Shown: positions 8,318-16,911, counted from the first letter of the stretch. The stretch: 64,000 bases of DNA from Delftia sp. PS-11 (GCF_029870285.1 NZ_JACSYA010000027.1:10049-74048), one strand, 5' to 3'. Numbers and translations are program-made. Notes: generated from the sequence alone by a model not told the origin.

Positions 8318-9304
8318 TCAGGCTGCTCCTTTCCACACCTGCATATCCGTGATGGCGGCCACATCCACCCTCGCAGGCAGAATGCCATCCCGGGCAGAGC
8401 GGTCTGCCACTGTTTGCAGCGCAGTGACATCGGCCCGCGTCACCTGGCGTGCTGCGATCGCTGCGCGGCCGGTGATGGTGCGCGAGGCTTCGATGGGCAG
8501 ACGGGTGAGCTGGGCGTAAGCATGGGCATACGCCTCGCGGTTGGCCAAGGCCCACTCGCCTGCACGGGCCAGGCGGTCAAGGTATTGAACGATGGCGGCA
8601 CGCTTGGCGGTATCGGCCAGCGCCGACTCGGTGGCCGTGATGAAGACCAATGCGGTGTTGATGCCGCGCCCATCGCGCAGGATGCGCCCGCCCTGTTGCA
8701 GGGCGATGATGTAGTAGGGATCAAAAATTGCCCAGGCATCGATTTGCCTGGAGGCAAAGGCTGCGGCCGCATCGGTGGGCAGCACGAACTTGACGGTGAC
8801 CTCCTCACGCCTGATGCCAGCCTCTTCCAGCGCGCCATAGAGCTGGTATTGCGAGATGCTGCCGCGGGCGGAGGAGACAATCACGGTCTTGCCCCTCAGG
8901 TCAGCCACGCTGCGCAGGGGTGAACTGCCCTGCACCACAATGCCCAGCGAGTCGGGCTGTCCCACGCGGGTGGCCACAATCTTGAGTGGCGTCTTGCCCA
9001 CGGCCGCGGCCAGCACAGGCAGATCGCCCGCAACGGCGGTATCCACGGCACCGCTGCGGTGCGCCTCGAACAGCGGGGCAGCACCCTGGAAGTTGGCCCA
9101 GCGCCAGGCAAAAGGCGCTCCATCGAGCGCGCCAGACGCCTCGAACAGCGCACGAAGCCCTCCGGCCTGATCTCCCAGTACCAAGGTTGCGGGCTTGGAG
9201 GACTGTGCCCATGCGGCATGGCCTGTCCAGGCACTCGCGGCCCCCAGTGATGCGGCACCCAGGCGCTGCAGCCAGCGGCGGCGGGTGGTTTGCTCTTGTG
9301 TCAT
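8318..9304 (-). CDS. ABC transporter substrate-binding protein, aliphatic sulfonate (SsuA) type
   Basis: A 328-residue periplasmic protein. The start MTQEQTTRRRWLQRLGAASL gives a twin-arginine-type signal peptide ending at AWAQ. Features: LVLGDQAGGLRALFEASGAL, VDTAVAGDLPVLAAAV, LRGKTVIVSSARGSISQYQL and IDAWAIFDPYYI. The GDQ.GGLRAL opening closely resembles the protein at 3921-4871, so these two are probably paralogues. It follows the SsuD-like monooxygenase on the same strand with a 46-base gap and is probably co-transcribed with it, linking uptake to desulfonation. Confidence 0.9.
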   Translation of the reverse strand: MTQEQTTRRRWLQRLGAASLGAASAWTGHAAWAQSSKPATLVLGDQAGGLRALFEASGALDGAPFAWRWANFQGAAPLFEAHRSGAVDTAVAGDLPVLAAAVGKTPLKIVATRVGQPDSLGIVVQGSSPLRSVADLRGKTVIVSSARGSISQYQLYGALEEAGIRREEVTVKFVLPTDAAAAFASRQIDAWAIFDPYYIIALQQGGRILRDGRGINTALVFITATESALADTAKRAAIVQYLDRLARAGEWALANREAYAHAYAQLTRLPIEASRTITGRAAIAARQVTRADVTALQTVADRSARDGILPARVDVAAITDMQVWKGAA

Positions 9305-9350
9305 ATGTTCACGTTTCCGGGTGAATTGCGATAGGCCATGCGCCATGCCA

Positions 9351-10445
9351 TTACGCAGCCTTGCGCTGCGCATGCTGGGCCGCGCGCTCTGCCACCTTGG
9401 CTCGCACCAGGGGCAGCAGATCGCGGCCATAGGCCACAGCGTCAAGCAGCGGATCAAACCCACGGATGAGGAAAGTGGTGATGCCCAGGTCGTAGTACTT
9501 GAGCAGGGCGTTGGCTACCTGCTCGGGTGTGCCAACCAGCGAAGTGGTGTTCGAGCGGCCTCCGGTTTCTCGCGCAATCGCCGTCCACAGATGTTCGTCC
9601 ACACGATCGCCCTTGGCAGCGTCTGCCAGCAGACGGCGTGCACCTTCGCTTTGCTGCGGACCACCGCGGGCGTAGCCCTGCTCCACGCGCAGGCGGCGCG
9701 TCTCTTCGAGGATGCGGTGGGCACGTGCCCAGGCTTCCTCCTCCGTCTGGCCCAGGATGGGGCGAAACGAAATGCTGAACTGCACAGTACGTCCATGGCG
9801 CGCTGCCTCTGCTCGCACACGGCGCACCAGTTCACCGGCCTGCTCCAGCGACTCGCCCCACAGGGCATACACGTCGGCATGCTTGCCCGCTACCTGCAGC
9901 GCAGGAGCCGATGCGCCGCCAAAGTAGATGGGCACGTAGGGTGCCTGCAAAGGCTTGACTTCCGACCATGCACCCTTGACACGATAGTACGTGCCTTCGT
10001 AGTCAAAGGGCTTGTCGGCCGTCCACACCTGGCGCAGCACGCTGAGGTATTCGTCGGTGCGTGCGTAGCGGTCGTCATGCCCGACAAAGTCGCCGTCACG
10101 CTGCTGGTCTTCGTCCGATCCGCCGGTAATGTAGTGCACCGCCACGCGGCCACCGGTGTACTGGTCCAGGGTGGCGAGCTGGCGTGCCGCAAGAGTAGGC
10201 GCCACAAAGCCAGGGCGGTGCGCCAGCAGGAATTTGATCTTGCTGGTGACGGACGCTGCGTAATGCACGGTAAGCAGCGTGTCGGGGCTGGAAGAACTGG
10301 CAGGAACCAGAATGCGGTCAAACCCTGCATGCTCATGCGCCTGCGCGAAAACGCGCACATAGGCCGGATCAACCGCAGGGCCCTTGCGGGCGATGGTTTC
10401 GGATACTTCGTGCGGCTGGATCATGCCGATGAACTGGACGCTCAT
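9351..10445 (-). CDS. LLM-class flavin-dependent monooxygenase, SsuD-like
   Basis: A 364-residue bacterial-luciferase-fold enzyme. The start at 10445 is supported by GGAG a few bases upstream on the coding strand. SsuD features are visible: FIGMIQPHE at the N-terminus, AHEHAGFDRILVPASSSSPD, LDQYTGGRVAVHYITGGSDE, GHDDRYARTDEYL and YFGGASAPAL. Known alkanesulfonate monooxygenases use FMNH2 and O2 to cleave C-S bonds and release sulfite and an aldehyde. No flavin reductase (SsuE) is encoded nearby, so reduced flavin must come from elsewhere. It heads a two-gene unit with the binding protein at 8318-9304. Confidence 0.9.
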   Translation of the reverse strand: MSVQFIGMIQPHEVSETIARKGPAVDPAYVRVFAQAHEHAGFDRILVPASSSSPDTLLTVHYAASVTSKIKFLLAHRPGFVAPTLAARQLATLDQYTGGRVAVHYITGGSDEDQQRDGDFVGHDDRYARTDEYLSVLRQVWTADKPFDYEGTYYRVKGAWSEVKPLQAPYVPIYFGGASAPALQVAGKHADVYALWGESLEQAGELVRRVRAEAARHGRTVQFSISFRPILGQTEEEAWARAHRILEETRRLRVEQGYARGGPQQSEGARRLLADAAKGDRVDEHLWTAIARETGGRSNTTSLVGTPEQVANALLKYYDLGITTFLIRGFDPLLDAVAYGRDLLPLVRAKVAERAAQHAQRKAA

Positions 10446-10688
10446 GAAAACTCCTTGAGAGACTGGAAGGCAGCAGCGCACGCGCAACACGAGCGATGCA
10501 TGCCAGCGACGATAGGAGTTCGGGTGACCGGCGCCAACGAAGAAAAACAGTGGTGCATATGCGGTTTGCGCATCCGCCATCCGTGCTGGCATCCAGCCAG
10601 GCAACTACCCGGCAAAACGAATAAATTCATACATCGATATGCAAAAGTCTCAGCACCCGGGCACTGCGAAGTCAGGTGCAATGGCGGC
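10446..10688. promoter_or_regulatory. Divergent promoter region B of the organosulfur island
   Basis: This 243-base gap separates the SsuD-like gene (minus) from the cupin gene (plus). It repeats the architecture of region A: GCCAACGAAGAAA at 10533-10545, ATGCGGTTT at 10559-10567 with the same 13-base spacer, then CATCGATATGC at 10632-10642, the inverse of the region-A 11-mer at nearly the same distance. Confidence 0.5.
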
Positions 10689-11321
10689 ATGAGTACCCAT
10701 GTATGCATCGCACGCCTGCGCGAATTTGTGCAGGAGCTGGCAGCCCTGCTGCAACGCCACCCCACCGAGCCCGAGATACTGGAGCAAGGCAGCGCCCTGC
10801 TGGGCCGCCTAGTCGCCTATGACGACTGGCTGCCCGAAGCCTATGCACGCCCCCACCCAGAGCGCTACCAGCAATACCTGCTGCATGCTGATGCGATGGG
10901 CCGCTTTTCCGTGGTGAGCTTTGTCTGGGGCCCTGGCCAGTCCACGCCCATCCACGATCACACGGTATGGGGTCTGATAGGCATGTTGCGCGGGGCAGAA
11001 ATTGCGCAGCACTATGCCCGGACACCGGAAGGTGGCTGGGCACCTGAAGGAGCAGCCACCCGCCTGCTGCCAGGCCATGTCGAGGCTGTGTCACCCCGCA
11101 TCGGCGACGTGCATCGTGTGAGCAATGCGCTGGCAGACAAGACTTCCGTCAGCATCCATGTGTATGGTGCCAACATTGGCGCCGTGGAGCGATCGGTGTA
11201 CCTGGAAGATGGCACCCGCAAGCCTTTTGTCTCGGGCTACAGCAGCACTGAACTGCCCAACCTCTGGGATTTGTCTGCCGAGCGCAACGCTGTGCTGCGG
11301 GTGGTATCCGCCAAGGCTTGA
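10689..11321 (+). CDS. Cysteine-dioxygenase-like cupin (thiol dioxygenase family)
   Basis: A 210-residue double-stranded beta-helix protein. The cupin iron triad is visible: H89 and H91 in STPIHDHTVWG and H142 in GDVHRVSN. This pattern belongs to the bacterial cysteine dioxygenase type I family, whose members oxidise cysteine, 3-mercaptopropionate or related thiols to sulfinates with non-heme Fe(II). The actual thiol here is not known. The open frame extends far upstream through the promoter region and an antisense gene, so the ATG at 10689 is preferred. It is followed closely by the multi-rhodanese gene. Confidence 0.88.
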   Translation: MSTHVCIARLREFVQELAALLQRHPTEPEILEQGSALLGRLVAYDDWLPEAYARPHPERYQQYLLHADAMGRFSVVSFVWGPGQSTPIHDHTVWGLIGMLRGAEIAQHYARTPEGGWAPEGAATRLLPGHVEAVSPRIGDVHRVSNALADKTSVSIHVYGANIGAVERSVYLEDGTRKPFVSGYSSTELPNLWDLSAERNAVLRVVSAKA

Positions 11322-11360
11322 GTGCTGCACCACGAACGGTTTGACCCTGACCATCCACAC

Positions 11361-12986
11361 ATGTCCATGACCTACACCCTGCCCTCATTGCCTCAGAAAA
11401 CCACGTCAGACGTGCGCAACGCACTGCTTTGCCAGCAGGAGATTGCACTGATCGATGTGCGCGAGGAACATCCCTTTGCACAGGCACACCCGCTTTTTGC
11501 AGCCAACCTTCCCGCAGGCAAGCTGGAGATCGAGGTCTACACCCGCATCCCACGGCGCAGCACCGCCATCGTGGTGTATGACGATGGTGAAGGCCTTGCA
11601 GAGCCTGCGGCACGTACCCTGCAGCGCCTGGGATACACCGATGTGGCGCTGCTGGCAGGCGGCCTGCAAGGATGGCGTGACGCTGGCGGCGAAATCTTCA
11701 TCGACGTGAACGTGCCCAGCAAATCCTTTGGTGAACTGGTGGAAGCCGAGCGCCACACGCCTTCGTTGCCCGCGCAAGAAGTGAAGGCGCTGATCGATCG
11801 CAAGGCAGACGTGGTCGTGCTGGACGCTCGCCGGTTTGACGAGTACCAGACCATGAGCATACCCACCGGCATCAGCGTGCCTGGAGCCGAGCTGGTGCTG
11901 CGCGCGCGTGCGCTGGCTCCCAGACCAGAGACGCAGATCATCGTCAACTGTGCTGGCCGCACGCGCAGCATCATCGGTACGCAATCGCTTATCAACGCCG
12001 GCCTTCCCAATCCTGTGGCGGCCCTGCGCAATGGCACCATTGGCTGGCTGCTGGCCGGACAGGAACTGGAGCGCGGCGCAAGCCGGCGTTTCAGCACCCA
12101 GCCGACGCCAGACACGCACGAGCAGCGCGCTATCGCAGCGCAGGGGGCCCGCCAGGTGGCAGATCGCGCTGGAGTCAAGCGGGCGCGTGCCGAGCATCTG
12201 CACGCCTTCAGCCTGCAGGCTGACCGTACAACCTACCTGGTGGATGTGCGCACGCCTGAGGAATTCAGCCTGGGGCATATTCCGGGCTTTCGCAATACCC
12301 CTGGAGGCCAGCTGGTGCAGGAGACCGATCACACCGCCCCCGTGCGCGGCGCCCGCCTGGTGCTGGCGGACGACGACGGCGTGCGAGCCAACATGAGCGC
12401 ATCCTGGCTGGCACAGATGGGCTGGGATGTATGGGTAGTGGACGGTCTGCAGCCTGCGGATTTCAGCGCCACTGGCGCTGCGCCACAGCAGGTGGCTGAC
12501 CTGCAGGAACCAGCGCAGTGGATCACCCCGGCGCAGCTGGCAGACCGGCTGAAGCAGGAAAATGCCGGCGATACCGCCGTACTGGACATAACCAGCAGCA
12601 TCAACTACACCCTGCGCCATATTCCAGGCGCATGGTTCGTGTTGCGCTCGCAGCTTGAACAAGCATTGCAGACCATCCCCAAGGCCCGCCATTACGTGCT
12701 GACCTGCGGCAGCAGCCTGCTGGCGCAGTACGCAGCGGCAGATGTGGCCCGCATCACCGGCGCCCATGTCCAGATTCTGGAAGGCGGCACACAGACCTGG
12801 GTCGCCCAGGGGCTGCCACTGGAGCACGGTGAAACCCGGCTGGCCTCACCCCGCATCGACCGCTACCGCCGTCCCTATGAGGGCACGGACAGCCCGCGCG
12901 AGGCCATGCAGGCCTACCTGGACTGGGAGTTCGGACTGGTGGAGCAACTGGGCCGCGATGGCACGCATGGCTTCCGGGTGATTTGA
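11361..12986 (+). CDS. Four-domain rhodanese-type sulfurtransferase
   Basis: A protein of 541 residues if the ATG at 11361 is used; a GTG at 11322 directly after the upstream stop would add 13. Four rhodanese modules follow each other (about 15-115, 130-235, 275-365, 390-485). Only modules 2 and 4 keep the active-site cysteine: C197 in NCAGRTRS and C449 in LTCGSSLL. Modules 1 and 3 have Asp there (VYDDGEG, LADDDGVR) and are probably structural. The family transfers sulfane sulfur between persulfides, thiosulfate and acceptors. Coupling to the thiol-dioxygenase-like gene suggests handling of sulfur released from an organic thiol or sulfonate. Confidence 0.9.
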   Translation: MSMTYTLPSLPQKTTSDVRNALLCQQEIALIDVREEHPFAQAHPLFAANLPAGKLEIEVYTRIPRRSTAIVVYDDGEGLAEPAARTLQRLGYTDVALLAGGLQGWRDAGGEIFIDVNVPSKSFGELVEAERHTPSLPAQEVKALIDRKADVVVLDARRFDEYQTMSIPTGISVPGAELVLRARALAPRPETQIIVNCAGRTRSIIGTQSLINAGLPNPVAALRNGTIGWLLAGQELERGASRRFSTQPTPDTHEQRAIAAQGARQVADRAGVKRARAEHLHAFSLQADRTTYLVDVRTPEEFSLGHIPGFRNTPGGQLVQETDHTAPVRGARLVLADDDGVRANMSASWLAQMGWDVWVVDGLQPADFSATGAAPQQVADLQEPAQWITPAQLADRLKQENAGDTAVLDITSSINYTLRHIPGAWFVLRSQLEQALQTIPKARHYVLTCGSSLLAQYAAADVARITGAHVQILEGGTQTWVAQGLPLEHGETRLASPRIDRYRRPYEGTDSPREAMQAYLDWEFGLVEQLGRDGTHGFRVI

Positions 12987-13019
12987 GATGGCAAGGGCGG
13001 GATCACCTGCCCTGCCATC
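12987..13019. terminator. Hairpin after the rhodanese gene
   Basis: The first base after the rhodanese stop begins a stem, GATGGCA...GGGC pairing with GCCC.TGCCATC, with one bulge and a short loop. The gene on the other side converges on it, so it could terminate both transcripts. Confidence 0.45.
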
Positions 13020-13054
13020 ACAGCAGCCGACAGGGTACACACATGCTTCATGTG

Positions 13055-14287
13055 CTATTTTCTGGCCAAAGCCATCGTCTGTACCTGTTCCAGCGGCATT
13101 GGCCTGGCCAGAAAATAGCCTTGCGCCAGATCCACTCCCAAGCTCGCCAGAGTTTCTAGCTCCTGTGCAGTTTCCACCCCTTCCGCAACGACCATGCTGC
13201 CAATTTCGTGCGCGAAGCTTGTCAGGCCTTTTGCCAGTGCACGGCGGCTGCGATCCGTATCCACATCGTGGGTGATGCTCATATCAAGCTTTATCATGTC
13301 CGGCTGCAAATGCAGAATATGCCGCATGCTTGAGTAGCCTGCTCCGGCATCATCAACGGCAAGCTTGGCGCCACGCTGCCGAAGTGGCGCCAGTGCCGTG
13401 GCCAATGACTTGTAGTCATCCACTGCAGCATGTTCCGTGATTTCAATTATTAAATGAGAGACATCGTGATCCACGCCGAGCTGCTCCGGCAAATTCCCTG
13501 ACAAAATCAGTGCTGGCGAACAATTCACCGCCAGCTGCCAGTTTTCTGGCAATATGGGAAATGCGCCCAATGCCGTGTCTATTGCATGACTCTCCAGCTC
13601 CACACCCAGACCAACCTCATGCGCTGCTTTGAACCATTGGTCTGGCGGGCGCAATGGCTCTAAGTCAAATCGCGAAAGACATTCAAACCCATGCAGGTTC
13701 CCTGTGGCAATATTGTAAACGGGTTGAAACACAGGGCGCGGCATTCCTCCAAGGATTGCTGCGCGGATTTCATTGGCTGTTCTTTCAAGTGCCTGCCGAG
13801 CTGCAGCAGCTGCACTGAAGTGCAGGCCCAGCAGCTCGGAAAATGCATGCAACAGAAAAATGTCGTGTGCGCACAGATTGGAGTTTGGCTTATGGCTGAA
13901 GCAGCATAGCGTACCATACAACCGGTTTTCATTCAGTCTGATGGGCGTGCTTAAATGTGCTCCAATCGGAATGGTGTGTGTCTCCTGTATCTGCAGTGCA
14001 GCCGGCAATAGCGATGTATCTGGAATAAATTCAGGCAACTTACCATCAACCACTTTCTGGCAATATCCTTCATTCAGGGGAATTTTCTGCCCCTTGAAGA
14101 CTACGCCAGGAGAGTTTTCATCAACATGCTCCAGTATGCGATCATTGTCACGGAATCTGGCAATGAATGCCACGTCCATGCTCAGATGCCGCCGAACAAC
14201 AGCCAGCATGCGATCCACACCATCCAGTTCGATGCCGTAAGCAAAAAGTTTGCCAAGCGGTGTGGTGGTGGCTTTTTGGAGCGTCAT
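13055..14287 (-). CDS. GAF-EAL domain cyclic-di-GMP phosphodiesterase
   Basis: A 410-residue cytoplasmic protein. Residues about 20-165 form a GAF sensor; about 180-400 an EAL domain. The EAL signature is degenerate (FECLSRF), but the other catalytic positions are kept: N in LAVNCSP, E in IIEITEH, DD in AVDDAGAGYSS, K in MIKLDM, E in VVAEGVE and Q in QGYFLARP. It is therefore probably an active phosphodiesterase that degrades c-di-GMP to pGpG under GAF control. No membrane segment or GGDEF domain is present. A weak purine-rich site precedes the start. It stands alone. Confidence 0.9.
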   Translation of the reverse strand: MTLQKATTTPLGKLFAYGIELDGVDRMLAVVRRHLSMDVAFIARFRDNDRILEHVDENSPGVVFKGQKIPLNEGYCQKVVDGKLPEFIPDTSLLPAALQIQETHTIPIGAHLSTPIRLNENRLYGTLCCFSHKPNSNLCAHDIFLLHAFSELLGLHFSAAAAARQALERTANEIRAAILGGMPRPVFQPVYNIATGNLHGFECLSRFDLEPLRPPDQWFKAAHEVGLGVELESHAIDTALGAFPILPENWQLAVNCSPALILSGNLPEQLGVDHDVSHLIIEITEHAAVDDYKSLATALAPLRQRGAKLAVDDAGAGYSSMRHILHLQPDMIKLDMSITHDVDTDRSRRALAKGLTSFAHEIGSMVVAEGVETAQELETLASLGVDLAQGYFLARPMPLEQVQTMALARK

Positions 14288-14617
14288 TGGACTGACCTAC
14301 CTCTGCAGATGCTTGTGTGCGTTCAAGAGCCGGAATGCCTCAGGTTTTTCTATGCGTGCAATCGACAGCAGACTCTGGTTCAGCCTGAGATGAGCACACA
14401 CGAGGGCTGAAGCCCCAGCGGGTGGCTCATGCGCTGTCAACGCATTCCATTACACACATATCTCACCCTCCCGTAAAGCACAAAGAACCCTTGCCCGGGC
14501 ACAAGCACGTCTCACAAGACCAGTCGCAGTGGCTTGGCCGCATTTTTACACGGCACTGTCACACAGGAACGCTTCAAGCACAGTGCGAGGACTGTGCACC
14601 AGACCATAGGCCACATG
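14288..14617. other. Intergenic region with no recognisable gene
   Basis: These 330 bases separate two minus-strand genes. They should hold the promoter of the GAF-EAL gene and the end of the IclR transcript. Short ORFs here have no motif or ribosome site, and no strong hairpin or repeat was noticed. Confidence 0.4.
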
Positions 14618-15409
14618 TCAGGCTGCAGATGCTGCTATCGCGGCCAACTGCAATTGCTGCCTGCCCATGAGCAGTCGTGCGGCATCTCCGCCAAATGCCG
14701 AAGTAGCGCGGGCAGCCGCTTCCAGCAGCGCCGCTACTGCGGCATGCATGGCCTGCGGCTGGCCGAGCCGGGACAGCGGCCCTGACACCGTCAAGGCGCC
14801 TTTCAGCTCTCCCAAGGCGCCAAATACAGGCACGGATGCGGCGGCAGTCTCGGAGTCGCGCTCTCCGTAGGACGTTGCCCAGAGCCGTGACCGCACTTCG
14901 CTGTCTGCGGCCGGGCCATCGCCCGGCGTAAACGCCAGCAGCACCTTGCCGGAAGCGCCGCGATGGACATCAAAGTCCTCTCCAACGCGTATGGAAACCC
15001 GCACGGCGCGGGCAGGCTCCACTCTGCTGGCGACCAGACGCCTGTCGCCAGTGCGCACGTAGAAGGATGATGTTTCGTTCAAGGCGTGGCTCAGTTCGGC
15101 CAGCAGCGGCTCGATCACGGAATCCACCCGGAACGACCGCTGATAAATGGCCGCCAGACGCAGCGGCTGAGGCCCTATGGCGTACAGGCCATCATCCAGC
15201 CGGCGTATGAATCCGCCGTGCTCCAGCGCGCCCAGCAGGCGGAGAACGGTGCTTTTATACAGGCCTGTGCGCTTGGAAAGCTCGGTCAGCGTCAGACGTT
15301 CATCGGTGGGCCCGAAGGCGCCCAGCAAGGCGAAAGCACGATCAAGAACGGCAACTCCGCTGGAGTGCTCTGTGGCTTTGACAGCCGTGTCGGTAAGTAC
15401 AGTAGACAT
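14618..15409 (-). CDS. IclR-family transcriptional regulator
   Basis: A 263-residue regulator starting at MSTVLTDTAV. Residues about 25-85 are the winged HTH (LDRAFALLGAF, LTLTELSKRTGLYKSTVLRL, GGFIRRL). Residues about 100-250 are the IclR effector-binding domain (RVSIRVGEDFDVHRGASGKVLLAF). The preceding 12-base inverted repeat is a good candidate for its own operator. The neighbours (a DUF1800/DUF1501 pair upstream on the same strand, a GAF-EAL gene downstream) do not indicate a pathway, so the effector and targets are unknown. Confidence 0.92.
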   Translation of the reverse strand: MSTVLTDTAVKATEHSSGVAVLDRAFALLGAFGPTDERLTLTELSKRTGLYKSTVLRLLGALEHGGFIRRLDDGLYAIGPQPLRLAAIYQRSFRVDSVIEPLLAELSHALNETSSFYVRTGDRRLVASRVEPARAVRVSIRVGEDFDVHRGASGKVLLAFTPGDGPAADSEVRSRLWATSYGERDSETAAASVPVFGALGELKGALTVSGPLSRLGQPQAMHAAVAALLEAAARATSAFGGDAARLLMGRQQLQLAAIAASAA

Positions 15410-15419
15410 GGGCTGGATT

Positions 15420-15450
15420 GTTGTGTGTTCTATCAAGCAGAACACACAAC
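15420..15450. promoter_or_regulatory. 12-base inverted repeat upstream of the IclR gene, probable operator
   Basis: Arms GTTGTGTGTTCT and AGAACACACAAC pair perfectly around a 7-base loop, 10 bases upstream of the IclR start codon. The symmetric TTCT/AGAA core fits the dimeric binding of IclR proteins and suggests autorepression. It could alternatively terminate the DUF1501 transcript, but it lacks a T-run. Confidence 0.55.
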
Positions 15451-15516
15451 TCGATCATGAAAAATCAGGTATGAACCCTTAAATTCATGCATCCCGCTGG
15501 ATGGCGGTGGGCCTTC

Positions 15517-16911
15517 TTACCCTGCCATGAAGCCCAGATTGCGGGCGCTGTAGTTCGTGATGTTGGGCATCACGCTGACCAGATCGCTGGCCGGGACGCC
15601 GAACCAGGTGGCCAGGGTGGCGCCGTACTGGTCTACCGAGGTGGATGGCAGCAGGCGGCCCTGGCCGACGTCGTCGGGGCCGTTGTTGGCGATCACCGGG
15701 GCGGTGCCGACAAAGCTCTGGCCCTTGACGGCATCACCAACAACGAAGTGCATGCTGCCCCAGCCGTGGTCCGAGCCATCGTTGTTGCTGACCAGGGTCC
15801 GGCCGAAGTCAGAGGCGGTGAAAGTGGTCACCTGGCTGGCCACGCCCAGCTCGACAGTGGCTTGGTAGAAGGCCCCGATGGCGTCGCCGACTGTCTTCAT
15901 GAGGCCAGGGTGCACGTTCAGCAGATTGTCATGGGTATCAAAACCGCCCAGCGACACGAAAAACACCTGCCGCCGTGGCCCCAGCGACGAACGGGCCGCG
16001 ATGAGCCGGGCCACGGTCTTCAATTGGTCGCCCAGGCTGTTGCCCGAGGGAAACGCCGTGGCAAGAGTCGCGCTCTTGAGCGCTGCACTCACCTGGGCAT
16101 TGGCAGTGATCGACCGGGCGCTGACACGTGCATACTCATTCTCGAACAGGTTGGTCCGTGAAGCGGTCATCAGCTGGTTCAATGCCGTGCTGCAGGCAGT
16201 CGAGCCGAAAAGCGCCGATTGCAGGCCGTTGACAGCGACTGACCCGCTGGTGGACATCTGGTACTGCACAGCGGTCTTGCCTGACAGGTAGACGGCATTG
16301 CCTGCCACGCTGATGGCCGTGAAGGTGGCATTGCCGTTGCCTGCCGCAAACAGATCCCCGAGGCGCCCGCCCCAGCCCGAAGTCGCGCCCTCTGGCGATG
16401 CCGACTGCCAGAACGACTGCTGGTCGTTGTGGGAAAACAGCTTGGGCGGCAGAGGCACCGAGTTGGCCGTGTATTGGGCCTTGGTGGTTGGCTGGACCAG
16501 CGTGCCGACATTGAGCAGCACCGCCATCTTGCCCGCATTGAACAGTGGCAGCAAAGGGGCCAGGCCGGGCGCCAGCGCGTATTGCCGTCCGTTGGGCAAA
16601 GCGGTGGCCGGGTTCAGCAGCAAGGGGGCCAGTGCGTTGCGGTCGATGACTAGGTTGCTGCGCAACTGGTTCTGGGCCGCATAGCTGGCGGTGTCGTAGG
16701 GCACCAGGGTGTTGGCATAGTCATTGCCGCCATACAGGAAAACGCAGACCAGTGCCTTGTAATCGCTGGCGCTGGCCGCTGCCGCTTCGCCCATCGCTGC
16801 CAGGCTCAGGGCGAATGGGGTGGCGCTGCCTGCCAGCGACAGTGCTGCGCTGCGCTTGAGAAAAGCCCGCCGGGAGGCATTGTCGGGCTGGATGTCGGGA
16901 AAGTGGTTCAT
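15517..16911 (-). CDS. DUF1501 family exported protein
   Basis: A 464-residue protein with a twin-arginine signal peptide (SRRAFLKRSAALSLAG) and the DUF1501 pattern: LVCVFLYGGNDYANTLVPYD, FSHNDQQSFWQ and FFVSLGGFDTHDN followed by SDHGWGSMHFV. DUF1501 proteins belong to the sulfatase/alkaline-phosphatase-like superfamily; their reaction is not established. It starts 16 bases after the stop of the DUF1800 gene upstream. These two families are almost always encoded together, so they very likely act as a pair outside the cytoplasm. Confidence 0.92.
   Translation of the reverse strand: MNHFPDIQPDNASRRAFLKRSAALSLAGSATPFALSLAAMGEAAAASASDYKALVCVFLYGGNDYANTLVPYDTASYAAQNQLRSNLVIDRNALAPLLLNPATALPNGRQYALAPGLAPLLPLFNAGKMAVLLNVGTLVQPTTKAQYTANSVPLPPKLFSHNDQQSFWQSASPEGATSGWGGRLGDLFAAGNGNATFTAISVAGNAVYLSGKTAVQYQMSTSGSVAVNGLQSALFGSTACSTALNQLMTASRTNLFENEYARVSARSITANAQVSAALKSATLATAFPSGNSLGDQLKTVARLIAARSSLGPRRQVFFVSLGGFDTHDNLLNVHPGLMKTVGDAIGAFYQATVELGVASQVTTFTASDFGRTLVSNNDGSDHGWGSMHFVVGDAVKGQSFVGTAPVIANNGPDDVGQGRLLPSTSVDQYGATLATWFGVPASDLVSVMPNITNYSARNLGFMAG

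Noticed and set aside
9195..10688. Long N-terminal extension of the cupin gene
   Set aside because: It is antisense to the SsuD-like gene and crosses the shared promoter element; the cupin fold needs only the part from 10689.
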